DNA of 17,848 nucleotides from an uncultured Actinomycetes bacterium. Lineage in GTDB: Bacteria; Actinomycetota; Actinomycetes; Nanopelagicales; Nanopelagicaceae. Under the pieces are notes generated by a model, which was not told where the DNA came from, did no database searches, and saw nothing but the letters and a program-made list of their open reading frames with translations. A program made the translations under genes and the position numbers. Of the stretch, positions 6,711 through 14,211 are shown one piece after another; positions within the stretch are counted from its first letter, which is position 1; each line of letters opens with the position of its first letter. The stretch spans positions 1 through 17,848 of the forward strand of contig CAIMNT010000012.1 of NCBI GenBank assembly GCA_903842855.1. The letters run 5' to 3'.

Positions 6711-7947
6711 CCAAGGCGCTGTCTAAAGCTCGGGCAAGCTCACCAGTGGAGCCTCCGGTAACGCCAGACTCAGTCTCTTCCACCCACGCTAGAAGCGAAT
6801 TGATGGCAACTGGAGTGTTTAAGTTTTCGCTCAAGGCGGTGATTATCCGGGAGACAACCTGCGTTGTCGGGGCAACCTCATTTCGAGATAAGGCGCCACG
6901 AATACGAGCAACATCAACCTGGCTTTGAGTCAACTTTGCATCGCTCCACATTCGATCCTGCGAATAATGGTCCCGCAAAAGTGCAAAGCGAATAACAACA
7001 GGATCAACACCTTCAGTAAGCAATTTTGAGACAAAGACCAGGTTTCCCTTGCTCTTGCTCATCTTCTCACCATCAAGTCCGATCATTCCCGTATGCACAT
7101 ATCCGCGCGCAAATTGCTGACCGGTGATCGCCTTCACTTGGATAGCAGACATAAAATGATGAGGGAATATGAGGTCACTTCCTCCACCTTGAATATCGAT
7201 GAGAGCGCTACGAGACAAATCTCCTGACAGGTAACTCGGTCCCAGCAAATATCTCAGACTGATGACGGCGCATTCAATATGCCAACCGGGTCTGCCAAAA
7301 CCGTGAGAAGAGTTCCAACCTGGTTCACCATTCTTGTTGGCTAGCCAGAGGACGGGATCGAGTGGGTGTTCCTTACCCGCTCTCTCTGGGTCTCCCCCAC
7401 GCTCACCAAAGATGGAGAGAGCCTCGTTAAGTGAAATTGGAAGTTCATCTAGAAAATCTTTAGTTCTAAAATATAGATCTCCTTGGAGATCGTAAACGTA
7501 ACCATTTCTCTGCATTGCCGAGATTGCCTCGTCGACAAGATCCATTGTTTGGGTAGCGGGAACGAACCATTCAGGTGCCAGTATTCGCAGCGCCAACATA
7601 TCCGAGGCAAAGAGGTCGGTCTCTCGTTGCCCGAGTGACTCCCAGTCTGTGCCGTCGCGTTCTGCTCGCTCTAAGAGTGGCTCATCAATGTCAGTTATGT
7701 TTTCTACAAAATGAACTTTTCCCCCGCTTAGAGAGATATAACGGTTAATTAAGTCGAAGGTCAGATAGGTGGCGGCATGGCCAAGATGCGTGGCGTCGTA
7801 AGGAGTTATGCCGCATACGTACATTCTGAGCTCCTCGCCGTGGGCAAGGGGTAGAACTCCGCTAGCGCCTTTCAGAACAAGGGTTGGCAGCGGCTGGCTA
7901 AATACCGGAAGGGCTGGGTTCGGCCAAGGATTTTCTAGAATCTCCAT
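6697..7947 (-). CDS. mshC: L-cysteine:1D-myo-inosityl 2-amino-2-deoxy-alpha-D-glucopyranoside ligase MshC
   Basis: This 416-residue protein is the mycothiol-synthesis ligase. It activates cysteine with ATP and joins it to glucosaminyl-inositol, the third committed step toward mycothiol, the thiol buffer of Actinobacteria. It resembles cysteinyl-tRNA synthetase without the tRNA-binding tail. It has YVCGITPYDATHLGHAATY with zinc ligand C45 and the class I HIGH-type motif HLGH (54-57), GWHIECAVIS (C226), an FPHH segment near residue 262, and the KMSKS loop at 295-299. The residues ITPYDATHLGHA and the short C-terminus separate it from true CysS. It follows the SCO1664-like gene by 16 bp. No ribosome site is evident; TAACCT lies 9 nt upstream. 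A PAC2-family gene often present next to mshC is missing here. Confidence 0.96.
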   Translation of the reverse strand: MEILENPWPNPALPVFSQPLPTLVLKGASGVLPLAHGEELRMYVCGITPYDATHLGHAATYLTFDLINRYISLSGGKVHFVENITDIDEPLLERAERDGTDWESLGQRETDLFASDMLALRILAPEWFVPATQTMDLVDEAISAMQRNGYVYDLQGDLYFRTKDFLDELPISLNEALSIFGERGGDPERAGKEHPLDPVLWLANKNGEPGWNSSHGFGRPGWHIECAVISLRYLLGPSYLSGDLSRSALIDIQGGGSDLIFPHHFMSAIQVKAITGQQFARGYVHTGMIGLDGEKMSKSKGNLVFVSKLLTEGVDPVVIRFALLRDHYSQDRMWSDAKLTQSQVDVARIRGALSRNEVAPTTQVVSRIITALSENLNTPVAINSLLAWVEETESGVTGGSTGELARALDSALGLAF

Positions 7948-7956
7948 AGGGAGAGA

Positions 7957-7962
7957 AGGTTA
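7957..7962 (-). promoter_or_regulatory. Possible -10 box before mshC
   Basis: On the minus strand TAACCT lies 9 nt before the mshC ATG, in the 16-bp gap after the upstream gene. The same hexamer occurs 6 nt before the histidine phosphatase start. No Shine-Dalgarno sequence is present. Assignment rests only on the TANNNT pattern and spacing. Confidence 0.25.
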
Positions 7963-7963
7963 T

Positions 7964-8683
7964 CTAAAAAGGGGGCCAAGGGATGGCTGGCCACTCGTCG
8001 CTAGGCTCTGGGTAACTTCCAATTTCAAGCAACTGGTCGATCCTTGTTATCAAGGCGCCATGCTCCGCCGAGGTGATCAGACCTTCGGTAACCCCGGATG
8101 CTATGGAGCGCGCGCGTTGCAGAATTTCCAACTCTGAAGCTAAGAACTCGACTCCTGCCAAATGCCAGAGAACGGTCCGTAGTTTGGGGTCTTCATGGAA
8201 GGTGACCCCATGATCACAACCAAATATCTGACCATCCTCCGTCGGAAGAATATGACCATATTTCCTATCAGTGTTGTTGATGATCGCATCAAAGAGGATC
8301 ATCGCTCGAATTGAGGGATGATCACTCTTCGCTAACTCGACTACATCGATCGATTCATCGATCTCTATCCACTCTTGAACCATCCCAAAACCAAATGGGC
8401 CATCTCGAACAATCGTGTACGGCACCAGATGAAGCCCCAAAGCTTCAGAGAGTAGATAGGCGGCTAACTCACGGTTGGCAAGATTGCCATCCGGAAAATC
8501 CCATAGTGGCCGCTCTCCTGCTGTTGGTTTATAGATGACCGCCGCTTCTTCACCTTTGTAAAGACATTTAGCGAAGAGGGTTGCATTAGATGCATCTACA
8601 AAACGACCTTCAACGGTCAACTCTCCCAGAGAGATTAGTTCAGAAGCAGAGATCAACGGCGGTATCCATTTGCACGTGGACAC
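7964..8683 (-). CDS. SCO1664-family protein, PI3/4-kinase-like fold, function unknown
   Basis: This protein of about 230-239 residues matches the actinobacterial SCO1664 family. Recognisable segments are GELTVEGRFVDASNATL, KPTAGERPLWDFPDGNLANRELAAYLLSEALGL, RDGPFGFGMVQ and NNTDRKYGHILP..GQIFGCDHGVTFH. The last resembles the catalytic (N..D) and metal-binding (DHG) loops of the phosphatidylinositol kinase/HipA-like fold, so nucleotide-dependent phosphotransfer is plausible; no substrate is established to my knowledge. The start is uncertain. The GTG at 8683 overlaps the DUF3090 gene by 31 bp, while a TTG at 8656 would overlap its stop as TTGA and leave the conserved domain intact. The gene lies in a tight series phosphatase - DUF3090 - this gene - mshC, seen in many mycothiol producers. 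Confidence 0.85.
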   Translation of the reverse strand: MSTCKWIPPLISASELISLGELTVEGRFVDASNATLFAKCLYKGEEAAVIYKPTAGERPLWDFPDGNLANRELAAYLLSEALGLHLVPYTIVRDGPFGFGMVQEWIEIDESIDVVELAKSDHPSIRAMILFDAIINNTDRKYGHILPTEDGQIFGCDHGVTFHEDPKLRTVLWHLAGVEFLASELEILQRARSIASGVTEGLITSAEHGALITRIDQLLEIGSYPEPSDEWPAIPWPPF

Positions 8684-9216
8684 AAGTGTCCATCTGGATC
8701 AACAGGCAAACCGCAAAATGGGCAGGGTTGGCGTCCCGCAGCGACGACAGCATCTGTTCTGTCGCAGAAAGCCCGCGCCTGGTGTATCCGTAACTTGAAA
8801 GATAGAAGATCTGGGGCATCCTCTAACAAACTGGCTTCTTCATCATCGAGTAGTTCAGTTATGCCTTCATCACCAATTGCTTGCGCCTCGATCAAGATGC
8901 GCTGCGCCTCCTGATCCCAGCTGATTGCTATCACTCCAACTTTGAAATCCTCGGTAATTGGAAATTGCAAGGAAGTGTCATCCCGCTCACTGGCGATATT
9001 TAACTCGTCAAGGCTAGCTAGTTGGTTGCGACGCAATTCGCGGATCATGAGGCGCAACCGCTCAGAGAGCGCGACCGCCTGTGATTTTTCGATCGCAACG
9101 CAGGTGGACTCGAGTGGTGAAACTACCTGCAAAAAGAACTGTCGCTCACCTGGTGCCCCAACCGTTCCGACGATGCATCGTGTCACAGAATCATGGTTGT
9201 ACACAAACCTACTCAT
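8653..9216 (-). CDS. DUF3090 family protein with C-terminal Cys motif
   Basis: This 187-residue protein is of the DUF3090 family, with no known function. The N-terminal part has the characteristic FVYNHDSVTRCIVGTVGAPGERQFFLQV and is followed by a predominantly acidic middle region (ELLDDEEASLLEDAPD). It ends in PCPFCGLPVDPDGHLCPRANGYRR, a C-x2-C ... H-x-C arrangement that probably binds zinc. The ATG overlaps the stop of the upstream phosphatase gene as ATGA, and its own 3' end overlaps the next gene, so the three are almost certainly translated together. The constant association with the phosphatase, the kinase-fold protein and mshC suggests a shared task, but nothing in the sequence says what it is. 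Confidence 0.9.
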   Translation of the reverse strand: MSRFVYNHDSVTRCIVGTVGAPGERQFFLQVVSPLESTCVAIEKSQAVALSERLRLMIRELRRNQLASLDELNIASERDDTSLQFPITEDFKVGVIAISWDQEAQRILIEAQAIGDEGITELLDDEEASLLEDAPDLLSFKLRIHQARAFCDRTDAVVAAGRQPCPFCGLPVDPDGHLCPRANGYRR

Positions 9217-9884
9217 AATTTCCCTTGTCCGCCGCCTAAATGGAACTTATCCCGCTTGCCGGTCGAAGTTCTCTTCGCGCGGGTGAGGTGAGAGGTGGAA
9301 TTTAAAGTGATGACATGCGAGCCGGGCAACCTAATAATTGATACAGATGCGGGGTCAATAGAGATCCTCTGAAATGAATCTAGTGGAGACCCTAAATGAA
9401 AAGCCGCGATCGCCTTAATCACATCTCCATGCGAAAGGACCAAGATTCGACGATGGCCCTTTGCCTCATCCAAAACAGATTGATTGGCGCGCAAGGACAT
9501 CTCCCCAAAGCTCTCACCGCCAGGAAAGCGAACGGTACTGGGGCGGCTCTGGATGGTCTTCCACATATCCTCTTTAGCCAGCACCGACAAAGGCTTGCCT
9601 GACCAACGTCCATACTCCATTTCGATGAGCTCTTCGCGGATCTGAACCTTCTTTTTGGATTGCGATAAATAGGGGGCAAGGGTGTCGAGGCAGCGCCGAA
9701 GTGGCGAAGAGAAAACTGCATCAAATTCTATGGAACTCAAGTACTCAGCGAGTTGCTGCGCCTCCTCTTTGCCGCGTGGTGAGAGTGAAACCCGATTGTC
9801 CCGACCTGCCAAAATTCCCTTGAGGTTTGCAGTTGAGTGCGCATGTCGGACGAGAACTACTTCACATCCGAGGTCCTTTGCCAT
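9213..9884 (-). CDS. Histidine phosphatase (phosphoglycerate-mutase-like, MSMEG_4193 type)
   Basis: This 223-residue protein of the histidine phosphatase superfamily keeps the core: LVRHAHST with the phosphate-accepting H14 and R13, the second arginine region SSPLRRC (about 59-65), EMEYGRWSGK with a catalytic Glu, and the second histidine in LSHGD (H152). The first motif reads RHA rather than the common RHG, which is also seen in this actinobacterial subfamily. It would hydrolyse a small phosphomonoester; the substrate is unknown. The tail after about residue 200 (RAKRTSTGKRDKFHLGGG) is basic. It is first in the phosphatase - DUF3090 - SCO1664-like - mshC series. It has no ribosome site, but TAACCT lies 6 nt before the ATG, suggesting a leaderless transcript divergent from the aldo/keto reductase. 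Confidence 0.9.
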   Translation of the reverse strand: MAKDLGCEVVLVRHAHSTANLKGILAGRDNRVSLSPRGKEEAQQLAEYLSSIEFDAVFSSPLRRCLDTLAPYLSQSKKKVQIREELIEMEYGRWSGKPLSVLAKEDMWKTIQSRPSTVRFPGGESFGEMSLRANQSVLDEAKGHRRILVLSHGDVIKAIAAFHLGSPLDSFQRISIDPASVSIIRLPGSHVITLNSTSHLTRAKRTSTGKRDKFHLGGGQGKL

Positions 9885-9890
9885 GTCTAT

Positions 9891-9896
9891 AGGTTA
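9891..9896 (-). promoter_or_regulatory. Putative -10 box for leaderless histidine phosphatase operon
   Basis: TAACCT on the minus strand, 6 nt before the ATG at 9884. The same spacing is found at pafB and the aldo/keto reductase. It lies in a 48-bp divergent gap and would drive the series through DUF3090, the SCO1664-like gene and perhaps mshC. No -35 consensus is visible. Confidence 0.35.
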
Positions 9897-9920
9897 CCGA
9901 GAAATCGTCCGAGAGGTTGC

Positions 9921-9926
9921 TATGGT
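9921..9926 (+). promoter_or_regulatory. Putative extended -10 box for leaderless aldo/keto reductase
   Basis: TATGGT preceded by TGC (extended -10) sits exactly 6 nt before the ATG at 9933. There is no Shine-Dalgarno sequence between it and the start codon, so the message would begin at or next to the ATG. Confidence 0.5.
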
Positions 9927-9932
9927 CACCTC

Positions 9933-10886
9933 ATGGAGAAGCGCACCCTGGGTAGGTCTGGATTAAAACTATCTCGGATCGGCCTTGGAACGATGACGTG
10001 GGGACGAGATACGGATGAACTTGAGGCCGCTAATCAACTAAGAATCTATCTCGATGCCGGCGGAAATTTCATTGATACTGCAGCGGTATACGGTGACGGA
10101 GATGCCGAACGGGTTATCGGCGGTTTTCTTGGGACCCTTGTAAGTAGGGATGAAATTACTATTGCAACTAAAGCTGGGGTCTCCTTCAAATCTGGCGAAC
10201 GCACCATAAATAATTCGCGGGCTTCACTTCTGCAAGACTTAGATGCATCTCTCGATCGACTTGAAGTGGAGTACGTCGACCTTTGGCAGATTCACCAATG
10301 GGATACAGAGACTCCCCTCGAAGAGACACTCTCTGCCCTCGATTATGCTGTCTCCAGCGGTCGGGTTCGCTACGTAGGAGTCTCAAACTTTGCCTCCTGG
10401 CAGATTGCGCGAGCTGCAACTATTCAAAATCCTTTCTTCGGCAAGGTGGCGTTAAGTTCAGCGCAATCAGAGTATTCACTTCTCAATCGCACTATAGAAC
10501 CTGAAGTTTTGCCTGCCTGTCATGAGGTTGGAGTTGGATTTATTGCATGGTCCCCTCTGGGAAGAGGAGTGCTTACCGGCAAATACAGATCCGGCACGCC
10601 ATCAGACTCGAGAGGCGCGAGCCCGCACTTCTCTGGTTTTATCGCTCCATATCTGGAAGCAGGAGCAAGGCAGATCGCGGATGCAGTAGCGGTTGCCGCG
10701 GAAGGGTTAGGTTATTCACCCATAGAGGTAGCTCTGGGTTGGGTACGCGATCGACCAGGTGTTGCAAGCGCAATCGTTGGTGCTCGCACTGGAGCGCAAC
10801 TGCGCGGCGCCCTATCGGTTGAGGAGATCGAAATCCCTACACAAGTACGTGAAGCACTTGATGAGATCTCTGCTTCTCGAATCTAA
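9933..10886 (+). CDS. Aldo/keto reductase
   Basis: This 317-residue protein is a TIM-barrel NAD(P)H-dependent oxidoreductase. The catalytic tetrad is readable: D48 (FIDTAAVYG), Y53, K80 (IATKAG) and H121 (DLWQIHQWD). GVSNFASWQI, SEYSLLNR and PLGRGVLTGKYR are family landmarks, and the C-terminal SAIVGARTGAQL binds the cofactor. It reduces or oxidises a carbonyl/alcohol substrate that cannot be named. The ATG at 9933 is chosen because the protein then begins MEKRTLGRSGLKLSRIGLGT, the standard N-terminus; an upstream in-frame ATG at 9837 would run back over the divergent promoter and phosphatase gene. Aldo/keto reductase genes are commonly found near this mshC block in Actinobacteria. It ends directly against the stop of the opposing peptidase gene. 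Confidence 0.93.
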   Translation: MEKRTLGRSGLKLSRIGLGTMTWGRDTDELEAANQLRIYLDAGGNFIDTAAVYGDGDAERVIGGFLGTLVSRDEITIATKAGVSFKSGERTINNSRASLLQDLDASLDRLEVEYVDLWQIHQWDTETPLEETLSALDYAVSSGRVRYVGVSNFASWQIARAATIQNPFFGKVALSSAQSEYSLLNRTIEPEVLPACHEVGVGFIAWSPLGRGVLTGKYRSGTPSDSRGASPHFSGFIAPYLEAGARQIADAVAVAAEGLGYSPIEVALGWVRDRPGVASAIVGARTGAQLRGALSVEEIEIPTQVREALDEISASRI

Positions 10887-12200
10887 TTAACAGTTTTCAA
10901 AGAAGTGAAGCAAGGCGCGCACGCCAAATTTAAGACCTTCCACGGGGATTCTTTCATCGACGCCATGGAATAGCGCAAAGAAATCGAGGTCAGCTGGAAG
11001 TTGCACCGGCATAAATCCATAACCCACAATTCCTAGGTCGCTGAGGGCTTTGTTATCCGTTCCCCCGCTCATCAAATATGGAACTGGAATTCCCTCGGGA
11101 TCTTGGGACTTAATAGCTGCAATCATCGCTTCAACAAGTGGACCGGAGAAATCTACTTCAAGTGCCTTATCTCGAACCTGAATCGTGATCTCGGCGTCAT
11201 CACCAACTAGAGACTTAATCGTCTCAGCAAGTTCATCTTCATAGCCTGGAAGGAAGCGACCATCGACAACTGCGGTAGCCGAGCCCGGAATTACATTTGC
11301 TTTATATCCTGCGTTAATGATCGTGGGGTTGGCGGTATTTTGCGTTGTGGCGCCCATCATGCGGGCTGCTCCCCCAATATGTTTCAAGAGATCCGTGGCG
11401 CGATCTGGGTGATACACATCTCCAGTAAGTTCAGCGATCTTGCCAAAGAATTTTGATCCGGTAGCCGTTTCACGCTGCGGCCAGACATGTGAGCCAATTT
11501 TGGTAATGATTCGACTTAGTTTTGTAACAGCGTTGTCATGGTTGATAAAAGAGCCATGACCCGCAGTTCCCTTGGTTGTGATCTCCAACCACTGAATTCC
11601 CTTTTCCGCGGTCTCAATAAAGTAGAGACGATGACCTCCCGTGATCGTTACAGAGAACCCACCAACTTCAGAGATTGCCTCACTATAGCCGTCAAAAATC
11701 TCAGGTCGATTCTTCACCAACCAACGCGAACCGTATGAACTCCCGGCCTCCTCATCTGCAAAGAAGACGAGCAAGATGTTGCGAGGAGGCACATACCCAG
11801 TGCGCGCCCAAGACCTAACGATGGCAAGAAACATTGCATCGCCATCTTTCATATCCACCGCGCCGCGACCCCAGACATAGCCGTCCCGCAGTTCACCGCT
11901 GAAGGGATCTACCTGCCAATCAGCGGCGCTAGCGGGAACGACATCTAGATGCCCGTGAACCACTAGCCCAGGACGATTTGTATCCGAGCCGGCGATGCGG
12001 GCGACTACGTTAAAACGCTTGGGAGCTGTTTCAATAAGTTCCGAATCGATTCCTACTTCTGCCAACTTCGCAGCAACAAATCTCGCGACCGCCTCTTCGT
12101 CGCCCTTCCCCTCGCCGAAGTTAACGCTGGGGATGCGGATTAACTCCTGCAGGAGTTGGATGCAATCTTCTTCAAGGGCTAAGAGTTGATTTTGGTCCAT
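10887..12200 (-). CDS. M20-family zinc metallopeptidase / deacylase (ArgE/DapE-like)
   Basis: This 437-residue protein has the M20 dizinc motifs: HGHLDVVP (ligands H84, D86), WGRGAVDMKDG (bridging D116), FADEEAGS (catalytic E150, ligand E151), a further acidic ligand near AISEVGG, and the C-terminal histidine in LFHGVDERIPV. The lid/dimerisation domain lies between about residues 200 and 330. Members cut small peptides or N-acyl amino acids; ISEVGG and SGGTDNKALSDLG resemble the dipeptidase/acylase group, but the substrate is not decided. I use the ATG at 12200 (MDQNQLLALEEDC), where typical M20 proteins begin. A GTG at 12260 would add 20 poorly conserved residues. The 3' end abuts the aldo/keto reductase stop with no gap. 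Confidence 0.92.
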   Translation of the reverse strand: MDQNQLLALEEDCIQLLQELIRIPSVNFGEGKGDEEAVARFVAAKLAEVGIDSELIETAPKRFNVVARIAGSDTNRPGLVVHGHLDVVPASAADWQVDPFSGELRDGYVWGRGAVDMKDGDAMFLAIVRSWARTGYVPPRNILLVFFADEEAGSSYGSRWLVKNRPEIFDGYSEAISEVGGFSVTITGGHRLYFIETAEKGIQWLEITTKGTAGHGSFINHDNAVTKLSRIITKIGSHVWPQRETATGSKFFGKIAELTGDVYHPDRATDLLKHIGGAARMMGATTQNTANPTIINAGYKANVIPGSATAVVDGRFLPGYEDELAETIKSLVGDDAEITIQVRDKALEVDFSGPLVEAMIAAIKSQDPEGIPVPYLMSGGTDNKALSDLGIVGYGFMPVQLPADLDFFALFHGVDERIPVEGLKFGVRALLHFFENC

Positions 12201-12206
12201 GACCCT

Positions 12207-12212
12207 ATTGTG
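12207..12212 (-). promoter_or_regulatory. Possible -10 box for the M20 peptidase
   Basis: CACAAT on the minus strand (4 of 6 consensus bases), 6 nt before the ATG at 12200, with no Shine-Dalgarno sequence. It fits the 6-nt spacing seen at other leaderless candidates here, though the first T is replaced by C. The surrounding 97-bp gap (12201-12297) must also hold the tRNA-Leu promoter; the best -10 I see for that is TATCCT at 12248-12253, without a good -35. Confidence 0.25.
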
Positions 12213-12297
12213 CCGTAGGGCTGGCTTTCTCATCCAATTTCTATTGGTATCCTTACTCACTCAGTCGGGTATCCATGGGAACTCCCAGACTGCACCT

Positions 12298-12381
12298 GTC
12301 CGGGTGGCGGAATTGGCAGACGCGCTAGCTTGAGGTGTTAGTGCCCGCAAGGGCTTGAGGGTTCAACTCCCTTCTCGGACA
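12298..12381 (+). tRNA. tRNA-Leu (anticodon GAG)
   Basis: This 84-nt class II tRNA folds fully. The acceptor GTCCGGG pairs with CTCGGAC (12374-12380), with discriminator A at 12381. The anticodon stem CTAGC/GTTAG (12325-12329, 12337-12341) holds the loop TTGAGGT with anticodon GAG at 12332-12334. The long variable arm GCCC-GCAA-GGGC is typical of Leu, and the T arm has loop TTCAACT. It decodes CUC and CUU. The 3' CCA is not encoded (the sequence continues CGC), so it must be added by the CCA enzyme, as is usual in Actinobacteria. Confidence 0.97.
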
Positions 12382-12403
12382 CGCACTATTTGGGGATGTA
12401 AGG

Positions 12404-12409
12404 TATTTT
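12404..12409 (+). promoter_or_regulatory. Putative -10 box for leaderless alcohol dehydrogenase
   Basis: TATTTT lies 7 nt before the ATG at 12417 in the 35-bp gap after tRNA-Leu. No Shine-Dalgarno sequence precedes the start (the spacer is TCCCTCC), which favours a leaderless message or readthrough from the tRNA promoter. Confidence 0.4.
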
Positions 12410-12416
12410 TCCCTCC

Positions 12417-13457
12417 ATGGAATCTCGTGGATATGCAGTACTAAAAGCAAAAGAACCCCTTCAGCCCTTCACCTTCGCTAGGCGCGAACTGCGCCCTAAT
12501 GACGTTGCCTTTGACATCTCCTATGCCGGCATCTGTCACTCCGATATTCATCAAGCTCGCGAAGAGTGGGGTCCTGCCATTTTTCCGATGGTCCCAGGTC
12601 ACGAAATTGTGGGAGTTGTCACCGCCATTGGATCGTCAGCGAGCAAATTCGCAGTCGGAGATCGCATCGGCGTGGGCGTCTTTATTGACTCTTGTCGAAC
12701 CTGTGCCAACTGTTTGTCCGGACAGCAGCAGTACTGTGAGAACGGCATGACAGGTACCTACAATGGTTATGAGCGCGATGGTGTCACAGTCGCACAAGGC
12801 GGATACTCGAATAACTTCGTTATCGATCAGGACTACGCCGTCAAAATTCCGGGAAACTTGGACTTTTCTGGAGTCGCACCACTGCTCTGCGCTGGAATCA
12901 CCCTGTATTCGCCGCTGCGTCACTGGGGTGCTGGACCTGGCAAAAAGGTTGGAATCATCGGTCTTGGTGGGCTGGGTCATATGGGAGTCAAGTTTGCCGC
13001 CGCAATGGGCGCTGAAGTTACTGTCTTCTCTCACTCGGCGAGCAAAGAGGCCGATGCTAAGCGCATGGGAGCCGCGCACTTCGTTGTTACAAAAGATCCT
13101 AAGGTCTTTGCAGAACAGGCAGAGAGTTTCGATCTCATTCTCAACACCGTTTCAGCAGAACTCGATATTGATCAATACTTAGGACTGCTCAAACTCAACG
13201 GAACTTTGGTAGTCATTGGGCTCCCCGGCAAGCCTTACGCAGTTCCCGCCTTCACTCTCCTTCGCCTGCGACGCTCGCTCGCCGGTTCAATGATTGGTGG
13301 AATGCCAGAGATTCAGGAGATGTTGGAGTTCTGCTCTGAGAAGAACATTGTTAGTGATGTCGAAGTAATCAAAGCTGACTACATCAATGCTGCTTATGAG
13401 CGGACAGTTGCAAGTGATGTTAAGTATCGCTTCGTCATTGATGCGGGTACCTTCTAA
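12417..13457 (+). CDS. Zinc-dependent alcohol dehydrogenase, cinnamyl-alcohol-dehydrogenase-like (YahK/AdhA type)
   Basis: This 346-residue medium-chain dehydrogenase/reductase has catalytic zinc ligands C40 (GICHSDIH), H62/E63 (GHEIVG) and C158 (LLCAG). The structural zinc site is C93, C96, C99 and C107 (CRTCANCLSGQQQYC). The Rossmann fold has GLGGLGHMGVK (182-192). The sequence matches the CAD-like subgroup, generally NADP-dependent aldehyde reductases with broad substrate range, so a role in aldehyde removal or alcohol interconversion is likely but not proven. The N-terminal MESRGYAVLKAKEPLQPF is complete. It stands alone between tRNA-Leu and the convergent DUF554 gene, 19 bp away. Confidence 0.94.
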   Translation: MESRGYAVLKAKEPLQPFTFARRELRPNDVAFDISYAGICHSDIHQAREEWGPAIFPMVPGHEIVGVVTAIGSSASKFAVGDRIGVGVFIDSCRTCANCLSGQQQYCENGMTGTYNGYERDGVTVAQGGYSNNFVIDQDYAVKIPGNLDFSGVAPLLCAGITLYSPLRHWGAGPGKKVGIIGLGGLGHMGVKFAAAMGAEVTVFSHSASKEADAKRMGAAHFVVTKDPKVFAEQAESFDLILNTVSAELDIDQYLGLLKLNGTLVVIGLPGKPYAVPAFTLLRLRRSLAGSMIGGMPEIQEMLEFCSEKNIVSDVEVIKADYINAAYERTVASDVKYRFVIDAGTF

Positions 13458-13476
13458 TATATCTAATAAACACAGA

Positions 13477-14211
13477 TTAAATGAATTGATGCGCCGCTAG
13501 TGCAACTAGCGGCGCAAAGATCAGCGCGGGTAAAAGATCGCCGATTGCAATAAATTTCAGGTTAAGCAGGCGAAGACCAATTCCAAAGAGCATCACTCCG
13601 CCGACCGCCGTGAGTGAGTGAATCTGATACTGCGAGAGAATATTTCCAAGGAAGTATCCGATTGCAGTCCAACTAAATTGATAAATGGCGACGGGAACTG
13701 CAGAGAATGCGACCCCCCATCCAAAAGTGGTTGCAAAAGCCATAGCGGCGAATCCATCGAGAGTGCTCTTGAGTACCAACTGTTGGATCCCGGTATGCAT
13801 TCCATCGCTAATGCTTCCAAGGATGGCCAGCGGACCAATGGCGAAAAGTAGCGACGCTGCCATAAAACCTTCAAGGAATGAACCTTTGTCGCGTGAACCG
13901 AAGCGAGACTTAATCGCGGTACCAAAACTTTCCAGTCTGCTCTCAATCCGCAATAAGTAGCCAACAACTCCACCCAGGATAAGCGCCGCCAGAGTTCCCA
14001 AGGTAGTCCAACCTTTAGGAACGGCATGGAGAAAGGATGGAGCCCATACGCTACGCAGATTATCTGCGGCATTGATCAAAGTGACGCAGCCGAGCACGTC
14101 GGTAATGAGAATCCGCAATTTCTCGGGGAATCTGGCTCCCCCAATTATTCCAAGCGTGGAGCCGAGGACGATTGTGCCTATATTTATTACCGTTCCAAGA
14201 CCAACAAACAT
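13477..14211 (-). CDS. DUF554 family integral membrane protein
   Basis: This 244-residue, very hydrophobic protein has about six to seven membrane segments. It opens with the typical FVGLGTVINIGTIVLGSTLGIIGG. Its repeated halves, with FLEGFMAASLLFAIGPLAILGSISDGM and VGGVMLFGIGLRLL, identify the DUF554 (YdfK-like) family. The function is unknown; a transporter-like role is often assumed without evidence. The ATG overlaps the uppP stop by one base (TAATG), with no separate ribosome site, so it is translated by coupling to uppP. The last 12 codons contain a near-perfect hairpin (13490-13516). Confidence 0.9.
   Translation of the reverse strand: MFVGLGTVINIGTIVLGSTLGIIGGARFPEKLRILITDVLGCVTLINAADNLRSVWAPSFLHAVPKGWTTLGTLAALILGGVVGYLLRIESRLESFGTAIKSRFGSRDKGSFLEGFMAASLLFAIGPLAILGSISDGMHTGIQQLVLKSTLDGFAAMAFATTFGWGVAFSAVPVAIYQFSWTAIGYFLGNILSQYQIHSLTAVGGVMLFGIGLRLLNLKFIAIGDLLPALIFAPLVALAAHQFI
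13490..13516. terminator. Strong hairpin in the 3' end of the DUF554 gene
   Basis: A perfect 11-bp inverted repeat, TGCGCCGCTAG-TGCAA-CTAGCGGCGCA, lies inside the last codons of DUF554. On the minus strand it is followed by a moderately T-rich stretch through the stop codon (TCAATTCATTTAATC). It also lies 32 nt after the stop of the convergent alcohol dehydrogenase. It is well placed to stop transcripts from either side, although neither side has a strong uninterrupted T-run. Confidence 0.55.

Noticed and set aside
10860..10920. Possible terminator stem at the aldo/keto reductase / M20 junction (CTTCT..GAA and TTC..AGAAG)
   Set aside because: The arms pair imperfectly with a long loop and no T-run; not convincing.
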